From Buttiauxella sp. B2 (GTDB lineage Bacteria > Pseudomonadota > Gammaproteobacteria > Enterobacterales > Enterobacteriaceae): a DNA stretch of 64,000 nt. The stretch lies in contig NZ_VEXQ01000003.1 in NCBI RefSeq assembly GCF_006376615.1, positions 124,001-188,000 of the forward strand, in the 5' to 3' direction. Under the pieces are notes generated by a model. That model saw only the letters and a program-made list of their open reading frames with translations, was not told the DNA's origin and made no database searches. The position numbers were made by a program, and so were the translations under genes. This document shows positions 8,572-16,502 of this stretch, piece after piece (position 1 is the first letter of the stretch; every line of letters begins with the position of its first letter).

Positions 8572-8877
8572 TTAATCCATCAAACTCAAAGCGTGATCGA
8601 GGATCTTCTCGCCGTTGACCATCCCGTAGTCCATCATATTAATGGTTTCAACGCGCTTATTAAGCGGGGCGGCGAGTTGCTTGCAATCTGCCAGCTTGTA
8701 AGCAATTTGTGGGCCGAGTAAAGCGCAGTCAAAGCTGTTGATCGCGTTTTTAAAATCGCTAATTCCTTTTGCCTGAATCTCAACATCAAGCTCGCGTTTT
8801 GCGGCGGCTTCCTGCATTCGTTTGACGACCAGACTGGTCGACATCCCTAAATCACATACCAGTAGAATCTTTTTCAT
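8572..8877 (-). CDS. PTS EIIB component, lactose/cellobiose family
   Basis: A 101-residue cytoplasmic EIIB domain. The phosphocysteine loop is VCDLGMSTSL near the N-terminus with Cys8, as in ChbB-type proteins, and GPQIAYKL is the typical later motif. It receives phosphate from an EIIA and passes it to sugar bound by EIIC. Its start overlaps the end of the upstream aminopeptidase gene by 26 bp, so translation is coupled, and it is the last gene of the leftward operon. No EIIA gene is in the window, so a partner such as ChbA from elsewhere would be needed. Confidence 0.93.
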   Translation of the reverse strand: MKKILLVCDLGMSTSLVVKRMQEAAAKRELDVEIQAKGISDFKNAINSFDCALLGPQIAYKLADCKQLAAPLNKRVETINMMDYGMVNGEKILDHALSLMD

Positions 8878-10321
8878 TATTGTTTCCTTTGCAAAGGTCG
8901 AGTAAGTATTGCGTCAGTAGTAGAGCAGGGCGGCCACTGGCCTGCGTGAATTTACCGCGGCTAAGTGCGGTGCCGCTGACATCTAAATGTGCCCACGGCG
9001 ACTGATGGCAGAACTTACTCAAAAATTGGGCGGCGCAGACAGCTATAGCAGCATTATTAGGTGGCGTGTTGGTGAGGTCGGCAATATGGCTTTTGACCTG
9101 TGAGTCAAAACTTTCATCGAGTGGTAGCGGCCAGATTCGGTCCTGGGTTAAGTTTGCTGCCAGTTGTAGCTGCTGGCTGAGTTGCGCGTTATTACTCATC
9201 AGGCCGGAAATGTTGTAACCCAGCGCTTTAACCACCGCACCGGTCAATGTGGCGACGTCAATTAATGCTGCCGGATTAAAGCGCGTTGCGGTATAGCTGA
9301 GTGCGTCAGCCAGCACCAGACGGCCTTCGGCATCAGTGTTAATAATTTCAACGCTGTGACCGGCGTGGGATTTCACCACATCTCCAGGCAGCATGGCATT
9401 TTCACCCGGCATGTTTTCTGCCAGTGCCATTACTGCGACCACATTAAGTGGCAGTTGCAGCGTTTTGACTATCTCCATCATCCCGAAGACTACAGCGGCA
9501 CCGCACATATCATATTTCATGGTGCGCATCCCTTCGCCTTCTTTGAGCCACAGCCCACCGGTATCGAAAGTAATACCTTTGCCGACAAACGCATAATATG
9601 GTGCATTTTCTGACGCACCTTGCCAGCGCAGTGTTACCAGACGTGGCGGGTTGTTACTGCCTTTTCCTGTTGCATCAAGGCAACCCATACCCAGCTCGCG
9701 AATGGCATTTTCATCAAGAATATCGCAGTGCGTCTGAGGATGAGCGTTTGCCCAATTAGCAGCTTGCTGTGCAATATCCTTTGGGCGACAGTCGTTTGCA
9801 GGTGTGTCGGAAAGCTTGCGGGATAACAACATCCCTTTAGTAATGGCCTGCGTTTGCACAGCCAGCTCAGTGGCAAGCGCGTTGTGCTCTGTAACCAGAA
9901 GCCAAAGTTGCCCATTACTTTCTTGTTGCTGCTGACGATAGCCCAATTGTGGGAGCTGATAAAAGCGATTCATCACTGCAACTAACAGTGTGCGCAGGCG
10001 AGCAAAAACAGTGCGGTCTGCCAGATTAAAAGCGGAAATATCCAGCGCGATGGGATGCGAAATTGGGTTGGGTAAAAGTGTGCTGAGGCTTTCAGTTAAC
10101 TGGCGCAGGATTTCAGGGTGCTCAATCTGATTTGAAGGCAAAAGTGTAAGTTGCTGGCAGTGTCCGTTTAAACCAAAAGTGGTGGATTGCGGTTCATCAG
10201 AATGCGCCATTTCACCAAGCAGTGGGTACAGCGTGTCTGGCCACGAAGGTGTATGCGTTTTCCACAATATCAAATGCGCATTTGCTGGGTATTGTGCAAG
10301 GGTTATAACCTGGCATCTCAT
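8852..10321 (-). CDS. M17 family leucyl-type aminopeptidase
   Basis: A 489-residue cytoplasmic zinc/manganese aminopeptidase of the leucine aminopeptidase family. The catalytic domain shows VGKGITFDTGG (Lys248, Asp253), KYDMCGAA (Asp271) and the signature NTDAEGRLVLAD (328-339, with Asp330, Glu332 and Arg334), so the dinuclear metal site looks complete. The N-terminal half (about 1-150) is divergent, as usual. It does not look like the PepA or PepB housekeeping enzyme. ATG 10321 overlaps the stop of the glycosylasparaginase gene as ATGA and is preceded by GGAG. Its place between a glycosylasparaginase and a PTS EIIB suggests trimming of imported peptides or glycopeptides, which is inference. 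Confidence 0.92.
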   Translation of the reverse strand: MRCQVITLAQYPANAHLILWKTHTPSWPDTLYPLLGEMAHSDEPQSTTFGLNGHCQQLTLLPSNQIEHPEILRQLTESLSTLLPNPISHPIALDISAFNLADRTVFARLRTLLVAVMNRFYQLPQLGYRQQQQESNGQLWLLVTEHNALATELAVQTQAITKGMLLSRKLSDTPANDCRPKDIAQQAANWANAHPQTHCDILDENAIRELGMGCLDATGKGSNNPPRLVTLRWQGASENAPYYAFVGKGITFDTGGLWLKEGEGMRTMKYDMCGAAVVFGMMEIVKTLQLPLNVVAVMALAENMPGENAMLPGDVVKSHAGHSVEIINTDAEGRLVLADALSYTATRFNPAALIDVATLTGAVVKALGYNISGLMSNNAQLSQQLQLAANLTQDRIWPLPLDESFDSQVKSHIADLTNTPPNNAAIAVCAAQFLSKFCHQSPWAHLDVSGTALSRGKFTQASGRPALLLTQYLLDLCKGNNNEKDSTGM

Positions 10322-11286
10322 ATAATCTCCTCCGCGGTGATACGTTGCCGATAGGCGTCAAGCCAGGCCTGATCTGCAGGACGAATCAGCGTGTGTTTTC
10401 CTTCGCGTGTGGTCAAAAAAACCGTCGGTATTTGCGCGGGAGTGGCAACCGAAAACGAGAAGTTATCAATGGTGGTAGCGGCACCGTATTCTCCGCGATT
10501 ATTCATGCACACCACCGACAAATCCCCAGCGCGACCAAATCGGGAAATAAGCTGACTTTCCAAATCGTAAACCGCAGATTCAGCCGCCTGTTGTGGCGAC
10601 ATGCCGCGACCCATACGGCTGACAATTTCGTAGCTGATACAGCCCTTCATTAAGTCTTCGCCTAGACCGGTCGCTGTTGCGGCACCAATCTGGCTATCGG
10701 CATAAAAACCTGAACCGGAGACGGGCGAATCACCTACACGGCCTGGACGCTTCATAAACAGTCCGCTGGTTGATGTCGCGACACACATTTGTTGATTCTG
10801 GTCGAGAGTAATCACGCCAACCGTATCGTGCCCAGTGTAGGGGCTCAAACCCCGATCCAGCGTTTCACGTTTACGTTTCAGGTAATGCTGGTGGGCGCGG
10901 TCCGTCAGCATGTTTTTGCGTTCGAAGCCTTGGTTGAAAGCCCAGGTTTGGGCACCTTCACCCACCATAAAGCTATTAAAGCGTTCACGGCTTAATGCCT
11001 GCGCGACCAGAATAGGGTTGGCGATGTCGCGGATACTGGCGACGGCGCCAATGGCAAGCGTTGAGCCGTCCATAAACGCTGCGTCGAGTTCGACAACACC
11101 TTGCTCGTTTGGCAATCCGCCGTAACCGACGGATTTGTAGTAAGGGTAATCTTCCACACAAGTGACAGCGCGTACAGCAGCCTCGCTGGCCTCGCTTTTC
11201 CCCTGTAACAAACGTGCGGCTTCACTGACCCCTTCCCAGGCCATGCGCCAGGTCGCTATCACGCCCCAGTTTGTCGATAACGTCAT
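10318..11286 (-). CDS. N4-(beta-N-acetylglucosaminyl)-L-asparaginase-like Ntn-hydrolase
   Basis: A 322-residue member of the aspartylglucosaminidase/isoaspartyl peptidase family. These enzymes self-cleave before a threonine that then becomes the nucleophile; here that is Thr155 in GHDTVGV. Downstream, GRVGDSPVSGSGFYAD (182-197) and ATGLGEDLMKG (204-214) match the substrate-binding parts of glycosylasparaginases better than those of plant-type asparaginases. There is no signal peptide, so it acts in the cytoplasm, unlike exported bacterial homologues. Expected reaction: GlcNAc-Asn to aspartate plus the amino sugar. It starts 7 bp after the EIIC stop and overlaps the aminopeptidase start. Whether it prefers phosphorylated substrate is unknown. 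Confidence 0.9.
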   Translation of the reverse strand: MTLSTNWGVIATWRMAWEGVSEAARLLQGKSEASEAAVRAVTCVEDYPYYKSVGYGGLPNEQGVVELDAAFMDGSTLAIGAVASIRDIANPILVAQALSRERFNSFMVGEGAQTWAFNQGFERKNMLTDRAHQHYLKRKRETLDRGLSPYTGHDTVGVITLDQNQQMCVATSTSGLFMKRPGRVGDSPVSGSGFYADSQIGAATATGLGEDLMKGCISYEIVSRMGRGMSPQQAAESAVYDLESQLISRFGRAGDLSVVCMNNRGEYGAATTIDNFSFSVATPAQIPTVFLTTREGKHTLIRPADQAWLDAYRQRITAEEII

Positions 11287-11293
11287 GTTTTAC

Positions 11294-12601
11294 TTACTCC
11301 GTGGCGGGTTTAGTTGATGAGACAAGAGCCTGTGTTTCATTGGCCCGATATTGCTTGTCCACAACTTTAAGGAATGGCAAATAGATGATGGCGCCTATAA
11401 GTAGGTTAATAAGCTGAATGATTGCGCCACTGAGATGCCCGGTAACGATAAATCCGCTTAGCACCGGAGGCAGCGTCCATGGGATGTACACACCGGTGGT
11501 GGTAGCGACCCAACCCAGTGACATCGAGATGTATTGCACGGTGACCAGTACCAGCGGGACAAGGTTGAACGGGATAAGCATTATCGGGTTCATTATGACT
11601 GGCAGGCCAAACAAAACTGGCTCATTAATGTTGAAGATGGAGGAGCCTACGGCAAGACGCGAAACATTTTTAATATGCTGGCTGCGGGCAAACAGCAACA
11701 TAGCAATCACCAGAGACAAAGTTGCACCCGCGCCCCCCATCCAAATCATGTCGTAGAACTGCTCGGTCACGACATGCGGCGGCAGCAAACCGGCTTGTGT
11801 TGCGGCCAGGTTTTCCATCTGGTTTTCCATCCAGAAAGGACGCAGGATGCCGTTGACCATCGAGCCGGAGTTAATACCGACAGACCACAAACTGGTGATG
11901 CTAAAGCAGGTAAACAATGCGCCGACATACGAGGTGCCAAAGTGACGAATTGGCGTGGCGAGGACTTCATAAACAAACTGGTGAATGGTGTGGTAATCCG
12001 TTCTGGCAAACAGCACGCGTATAGCGAGCGCAATAACCAGAATCAGCAGAGAAGGAATCAGTGCGGCAAATGATTTCTGCACCGCAGGTGGCACGCCGTC
12101 GGGCATACGAATCACCCAGTTTTGGCGCAGCATCCAGGCAAACAGTTCAGTGCTGGCAAGAGCACCCAGCATTGCCACAAACAATCCTTTTGATCCCAAC
12201 CACTCCATCGGGATCAGATTGCCAATCTCCTGAGTCTTAGCAAAAGGGGTGAGGATTAAAAAGCACGACAGCGACAAAATCCCGGCCGACATTTTGTCGA
12301 TGTCATAGCGTTCGGCCAGGCGATAGGCGACCAGGAAACTGATAAACACCGCCATGGTAGAGAAAATGGCATTAAACGGAATTTCGATGGTGGCAGACCA
12401 GCCTTCACCAAAAATCGATGCCATAAACTGTTGATAAGCAGTGCTTGGGAAAGAGGAGATAACCAGCAGGATTGAACCAACAATAATAAATGGCATAAAC
12501 GAGATATACGCATCGCGAATGGCTCCGAGATGGCGTTGTTGTGCCATTCGTCCCGCTAGCGGCATCAGCTTTGCTTCTATTGCGGCCATCAGGTTTTTCA
12601 T
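11294..12601 (-). CDS. PTS EIIC component, lactose/cellobiose family
   Basis: A 435-residue inner-membrane sugar permease with about ten hydrophobic segments. The family motif NEPVLFGLPVIMNP lies in the C-terminal half and the N-terminal MPFIIVGSILLV is also typical of ChbC/CelB-type EIIC proteins. The frame is open to 12634, but ATG 12601 has a GGAG ribosome site 9-10 bp upstream and gives the family-like start MKNLMAAIEAK, so it was chosen. It is the first gene of a tight operon: EIIC, glycosylasparaginase, aminopeptidase, EIIB. A CRP-like site and a 7-bp inverted repeat lie upstream. Confidence 0.93.
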   Translation of the reverse strand: MKNLMAAIEAKLMPLAGRMAQQRHLGAIRDAYISFMPFIIVGSILLVISSFPSTAYQQFMASIFGEGWSATIEIPFNAIFSTMAVFISFLVAYRLAERYDIDKMSAGILSLSCFLILTPFAKTQEIGNLIPMEWLGSKGLFVAMLGALASTELFAWMLRQNWVIRMPDGVPPAVQKSFAALIPSLLILVIALAIRVLFARTDYHTIHQFVYEVLATPIRHFGTSYVGALFTCFSITSLWSVGINSGSMVNGILRPFWMENQMENLAATQAGLLPPHVVTEQFYDMIWMGGAGATLSLVIAMLLFARSQHIKNVSRLAVGSSIFNINEPVLFGLPVIMNPIMLIPFNLVPLVLVTVQYISMSLGWVATTTGVYIPWTLPPVLSGFIVTGHLSGAIIQLINLLIGAIIYLPFLKVVDKQYRANETQALVSSTKPATE

Positions 12602-12622
12602 TATTACCGCTCCGTAAGTAAT

Positions 12623-12642
12623 CACAAGAGACAATTCTTGTG
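12623..12642. promoter_or_regulatory. Inverted repeat in the leader of the PTS/glycosylasparaginase operon
   Basis: CACAAGA-N6-TCTTGTG is a perfect 7-bp dyad 21 bp upstream of the EIIC start codon. It could be an operator for an unlinked regulator or a small leader hairpin near the ribosome site. Confidence 0.45.
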
Positions 12643-12675
12643 TTGCATACAGTAGTCATTGTTAGCGGCGAATAA

Positions 12676-12691
12676 AGTGAGATAATTCACA
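12676..12691. promoter_or_regulatory. Probable CRP site of the PTS operon
   Basis: AGTGAgataatTCACA fits TGTGA-N6-TCACA with one mismatch and is centred about 83 bp before the EIIC start, a sensible place for a catabolite-activated promoter. Confidence 0.5.
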
Positions 12692-12727
12692 GATACCTGA
12701 CAAAAGTATCATGTGATTACTTAAAAT

Positions 12728-12754
12728 AAAAAGCGGCTAAAAAGCCGCTTTCAA
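12728..12754 (-). terminator. Rho-independent terminator of the TRAP transporter operon
   Basis: Stem AAAGCGGCT (12730-12738) / AGCCGCTTT (12743-12751) with a 4-nt loop, and A-rich DNA to its left that becomes a T-run on the minus strand. It directly follows dctM and insulates it from the PTS operon. Confidence 0.88.
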
Positions 12755-12763
12755 AGGCAGGTT

Positions 12764-14065
12764 TTACATCAATCCCAGCAGTCTTGGAATAAACAGAGAA
12801 ATCGACGGGATGTAGGTAATCAACATCAGCGAGACAAACAATGCCGCGTAGAAGGGCAGCAGTGGTTTGATGAGATTCTGAATTTTAACCCCAGTGATGG
12901 AGCAACCCACAAACAGTGCGCTACCGACCGGTGGTGTCAGCAATCCAACGCAAAGGTTCGCCACCATCATGATGCCGAAATGAACCGGATCCATACCCAA
13001 CTCTTGCGCAATCGGCAGGAAGATTGGCGTAAAGATCAGCACCGCAGGCGTCATATCCATAAAGATGCCGACAATCAGCAAAACGATGTTAATCAGCAGA
13101 AGAATAACCAGCGGGTTATCCGAGATACCCATTAACGTGTCGCTGATCATATACGGAATATCAGCATTGGTCATTGCCCAGGACATGCCGACAGAGAAAC
13201 CAATCAGCAGCAGAACAATGGAAGTTGTGACCACCGAATCCAGAATCAGTTTCGGCAAATCGCGCCATTTCACTTCACGGTAAATCAGCACCGAGAGCAC
13301 GAAAGTGTATACCACAGCGATTGCTGAGGCTTCCGTTGCGGTGAATACGCCGCCCAGAATCCCACCCATGACAATGAGCACCAGCAGCAAACTTGGCAGC
13401 GCATCCAGGAACGCTTTTGCAGCCATCGCACAAGTTGGGCGTGCAGACACCGGATAGCCGCGTCGCTTAGAAATAATCCAGCAGACCAGCATTATCGATA
13501 GGCCCATTAATATGCCAGGTAAATAACCAGCCATAAACAGCGAGGCTACCGACACGCCACCCGCAGTAAGTGAGAAGACGATCAGAACGTTAGAAGGTGG
13601 GATCAACAACCCCGTAATACAGGATGAAACGTTAACTGCGGTTGAGAACGCCGGATCGTAACCCTCTTTATTTTGAATCGGAGACAGCGTGCCTCCGACG
13701 GCTGCCGCTGCGGCAACAGCTGAACCGGAAATCGAACCAAACATCATGTTCGCCAGCACGTTAACGTGGCCCAGAGAACCCGGAATGCGGCCAACCATAA
13801 TTTGCGCCAGGTTTATTAACCTGATGGCTATTCCGCCGCTGTTCATTAGCGTACCGGCAAAAATAAAGAACGGAATCGCCAGCAATGCGAAGTTATCCAG
13901 GCCATTTGCCAGGCGTTGTGAAACGGTGATCACTGCGATATCCCACGGGAACATCAACAGCATGGAAGATACAGTGGCAATCCCAATTGCAAATGAGATG
14001 GGAACTCCGATAAACACCAGAACGAAGAACGCGCCAAATAAGGTGAGGGCGATGTAAGTTTCCAT
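12764..14065 (-). CDS. dctM: TRAP transporter large permease (DctM family)
   Basis: A 433-residue integral membrane protein of the DctM/SiaM type, the ion-coupled translocation subunit of a tripartite ATP-independent periplasmic transporter. About 12 hydrophobic segments are visible. Typical stretches are the N-terminal VFIGVPISFAIGIA, GSISGSAVAAAAAVGG and LCVGLLTPPVGSALFVG. Its start touches the dctQ stop by one base (14065), so the two are cotranslated. The substrate is not predictable from this subunit. Confidence 0.93.
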   Translation of the reverse strand: METYIALTLFGAFFVLVFIGVPISFAIGIATVSSMLLMFPWDIAVITVSQRLANGLDNFALLAIPFFIFAGTLMNSGGIAIRLINLAQIMVGRIPGSLGHVNVLANMMFGSISGSAVAAAAAVGGTLSPIQNKEGYDPAFSTAVNVSSCITGLLIPPSNVLIVFSLTAGGVSVASLFMAGYLPGILMGLSIMLVCWIISKRRGYPVSARPTCAMAAKAFLDALPSLLLVLIVMGGILGGVFTATEASAIAVVYTFVLSVLIYREVKWRDLPKLILDSVVTTSIVLLLIGFSVGMSWAMTNADIPYMISDTLMGISDNPLVILLLINIVLLIVGIFMDMTPAVLIFTPIFLPIAQELGMDPVHFGIMMVANLCVGLLTPPVGSALFVGCSITGVKIQNLIKPLLPFYAALFVSLMLITYIPSISLFIPRLLGLM

Positions 14066-14562
14066 TATTTACCCTCTTTGCAGACTAATGACTGGGCGTC
14101 GGTCAAGATAAAGTAGAGTGAGTAAAACACCATGATCGCGCCACTTAATGGCAACACGATATAGACATAACCCATAGGGATTTGCAGTGCCGCAGAGAGC
14201 TGTGAGGTGGCTAATGTTTTTTCAATGAGCTTCAACCCGCCGTTGACGATGACCATTCCGGAGAACAACATAACCAGCGTGTTGATGAGGATGCCAAGCA
14301 GTGGCTTTTTGCTATCTGGCAGCATCATTGCAAGAAAATCGATGGACAGGTGGCGCTGGGCGCCAACCGTATATGACGCGCCGAGCAGCCCGACCCAAAT
14401 CATCAGAAAACGTGCCAGTTCATCCGTCAATGTGCTGGGCTGATTAAGTACGTAGCGGCTGAAAACCTGCCATACCACACAGAAAACCAACGCTATCATC
14501 ACCAGTACTGAAAAGGTGGCAATAGTTCGGTCTACCGCAAGCTTGATGGGCTTAAGTATCAT
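14065..14562 (-). CDS. dctQ: TRAP transporter small permease (DctQ family)
   Basis: A 165-residue protein with four predicted membrane helices and the family pattern VFSRYVLNQPSTLTDELARF followed by MIWVGLLGASYTVG. It pairs with DctM in the membrane. Here it is a separate gene rather than fused to the large subunit. The gap to dctP is 151 bp and carries an ERIC-like repeat and a smaller hairpin, unusual spacing for this three-gene operon. Confidence 0.92.
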   Translation of the reverse strand: MILKPIKLAVDRTIATFSVLVMIALVFCVVWQVFSRYVLNQPSTLTDELARFLMIWVGLLGASYTVGAQRHLSIDFLAMMLPDSKKPLLGILINTLVMLFSGMVIVNGGLKLIEKTLATSQLSAALQIPMGYVYIVLPLSGAIMVFYSLYFILTDAQSLVCKEGK

Positions 14563-14630
14563 TTTTCATACCTGAGAAAATTAGCTTTGCCAATGCGGGT
14601 GAAGTTGCTTTACCCGCAATATATCTACCC

Positions 14631-14702
14631 TATACCCGTTATCCGTTTAAGCTGCAGGGGCGTCGTTAACGCCTACCTGCAACTTGTATGCTAATGGGTA
14701 TA
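14631..14702. repeat. Short ERIC-like palindromic element between dctP and dctQ
   Basis: A 72-bp element begins tatacccgtt and ends aatgggtata, terminal repeats like those of ERIC elements. Inside is a nested inverted repeat AAGCTGCAGG / CCTGCAACTT around a GC-rich centre. It resembles an internally deleted ERIC. In the transcript it would fold into a strong hairpin just after the dctP stop codon (14714) and could favour dctP over dctQM. A second small hairpin, GCGGGT / ACCCGC, lies at about 14596-14617. Confidence 0.6.
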
Positions 14703-14713
14703 CGACGCCAAAA

Positions 14714-15700
14714 TTACTCAGCCGCAGCTTCGAATTTAGCCAGCAGTGCAGCCTGTTTTGGATCTTTGGCGAAGTCGTCATACAGCGGTTTTACTGCTGC
14801 GCGGAATGGGGCTTTATCAACGGCCAGGATCGTTGCGCCCATTGCTTTAGCCTGAGCACGTGAATCTGAATCGACTTTTGCCCAAAGTTTTTGTTGATAT
14901 GCTTCGGAGTTTTTCGCCGCTGTGATCAGAATTTGCTGCTGTTCTGGGGAGAGCTTGGCCCAGGTTTTAGTGGAGATAACGAGGAAGTCAGGAATAGAGG
15001 TATGTTCATCTTCAGAGAACACTTTGGCGATTTCGATATGGCGAGTTTGAACCCATGACGGAACGTTATTTTCCGCACCATCTACCACGCCTTGCTGCAT
15101 GGCTGTGTACACCTCACCAAATGAAATAGGTGTTGGCGAACCCCCCATTAGCTCAACCATTTTCAGTGTTGTTGGGCTGGCCTGCACACGAATTTTTAGC
15201 CCTTTTAAATCTTCTGGTTTGGTAATTGGTTTTTTCGCGTAAAAACTACGGGTGCCAGCAACATAAGCTGAAATAGCAAAGAAACCTTTATCTTTTGTCG
15301 AGTCCATAATTTCTTTACCGACTTCACCAAATACCACGCGATCAAAATGCGCCTGGTCTTTAAATAAGTACGGTAAATTATAAATAGCATAAGTGTTGTC
15401 GAAAGATTCTAAATCACTGGCAGAACCTTTAGTCATATCTAGCGCACCATTTTGCAACAGCTCTAGTGTTTCGCGGGCGCTGCCCATTTGGCTACTAGGA
15501 TAAATGCGAATACGTATATTGCCGTCAGAAAGTTGTTGTACCTCTTTGGCCAGTTCTTCAAAAGCCTGGTGTACTACATGGCTGCGTTCCAGGTTATGAG
15601 CGAGCTTCAAGGTTATCTTGTCTGCAGCATTTGCACCTGTGGCACAGAGTGTAATAAGTGAGGCGCATAGCAGTTGGCGAGGTAAGGTTAGAAATTTCAT
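14714..15700 (-). CDS. dctP: TRAP transporter substrate-binding protein (DctP family)
   Basis: A 328-residue periplasmic binding protein. Residues 1-25 form a signal peptide ending ATGANA. The mature part has the DctP layout: ITLKLAHNLERSH, the SSQMGSARETLE stretch, and GLKIRVQASP, whose Arg171 is the position that usually grips the carboxylate of the ligand. The ligand is therefore probably an organic or sugar acid. By eye it is closest to the YiaO/UxaP-like group, but the exact substrate is not clear. No dehydrogenase or regulator of a known TRAP catabolic pathway flanks it. Confidence 0.92.
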   Translation of the reverse strand: MKFLTLPRQLLCASLITLCATGANAADKITLKLAHNLERSHVVHQAFEELAKEVQQLSDGNIRIRIYPSSQMGSARETLELLQNGALDMTKGSASDLESFDNTYAIYNLPYLFKDQAHFDRVVFGEVGKEIMDSTKDKGFFAISAYVAGTRSFYAKKPITKPEDLKGLKIRVQASPTTLKMVELMGGSPTPISFGEVYTAMQQGVVDGAENNVPSWVQTRHIEIAKVFSEDEHTSIPDFLVISTKTWAKLSPEQQQILITAAKNSEAYQQKLWAKVDSDSRAQAKAMGATILAVDKAPFRAAVKPLYDDFAKDPKQAALLAKFEAAAE

Positions 15701-16000
15701 GAAAATGCTCCCTGCAAAAATGTTAAGTAGCGATTAGAAGTTCACATTGTTGTATGACAGCTTATGATATTTGTCCGATAACAATGCTATGCCGACTTCA
15801 CATTTTTCAATTAACCGTAATGCTTTTGCTGTTTTTTGTGTTCTCGCTCACCCTCTATTCTTTAATTGGGAAATATTTTGCATTTCGCAAGAGAATTGGT
15901 TTAATTGTCCAAAAAATGATAGCAAGAAATTACCGATGTGATACTTCGGATTTACCATTGTTATTTGTTTTGGAATTAATTGGAATGATATAAATTGCCA
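15701..16000. other. Intergenic region upstream of dctP
   Basis: About 300 bp of AT-rich DNA that should hold the dctP promoter. An open frame of 79 codons with one hydrophobic segment runs rightward at 15754-15993, but it has no convincing ribosome site and no recognisable family, so I do not call it a gene. No clear operator was identified. Confidence 0.4.
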
Positions 16001-16037
16001 ATAAAAACGGCTTCCAAATATGGAAACCGTTTTTATT
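16001..16037. terminator. Strong terminator hairpin downstream of mcbA
   Basis: Stem AAAAACGGCTTCCA (16003-16016) / TGGAAACCGTTTTT (16021-16034) with a 4-nt loop and one mismatch. A-rich on the left and T-rich on the right, it can end transcription both ways; mcbA on the minus strand is its obvious client. Confidence 0.88.
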
Positions 16038-16063
16038 GATACCCCGGGGATAACCTCAGCAGG

Positions 16064-16324
16064 CTATTTATAAATAGTCGCGGTGCCGAACATACGCTTA
16101 TCACCGCTAGCAGAGTTAACAACAAAACCTTTTGCACCTTCTTCTTTCGCTTTCTCACCAAGTTTGGCTTGTAGATCGTCAAGGTTCGCCGCGCCGCTGA
16201 CAGAAACGGTTCCTGCCGGGCGAAGTGGGCCGGTGTTGTCCGAAGACAATTCCTGGGCTGCCATGGTAGCAAACGGTAATGCCGCAAGGGTGACAACCGC
16301 AGAAAAATACAGCAATTTTTTCAT
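16064..16324 (-). CDS. mcbA: McbA (YbiM), YhcN/DUF1471 family protein
   Basis: An 86-residue secreted protein with an N-terminal signal peptide ending ATMAA and a DUF1471 domain (LRPAGTVSVSGAANLDDLQAKL, ending FGTATIYK) that matches E. coli McbA. In E. coli McbA is controlled by McbR (YncC) and linked to colanic acid production and biofilm. ATG 16324 was preferred over GTG 16330, since GAGG lies 8 bp upstream of the ATG but only 2 bp from the GTG. It is a paralogue of ybiJ, and the two bracket the accessory block. Confidence 0.92.
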   Translation of the reverse strand: MKKLLYFSAVVTLAALPFATMAAQELSSDNTGPLRPAGTVSVSGAANLDDLQAKLGEKAKEEGAKGFVVNSASGDKRMFGTATIYK

Positions 16325-16502
16325 AATCACATCCTCATCACTTTTAGGGGTCGATTAAAAAATCATCAACACTAAAAGTGTAGGTGTAATGCGACAAATA
16401 AAAGACGCAAAAAATTGATGGACTTGTGCTTGTTTTTTGAACGACATTTCTTGACGAAATACTTACAAATCAGTTAGATACAGGATCATGATTTTGTTGG
16501 TT

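Noticed and set aside
15754-15993. Rightward 79-codon frame with one hydrophobic segment upstream of dctP
   Set aside because: No convincing ribosome site, no recognisable family, and the region must hold the dctP promoter; AT-rich DNA often gives such frames.
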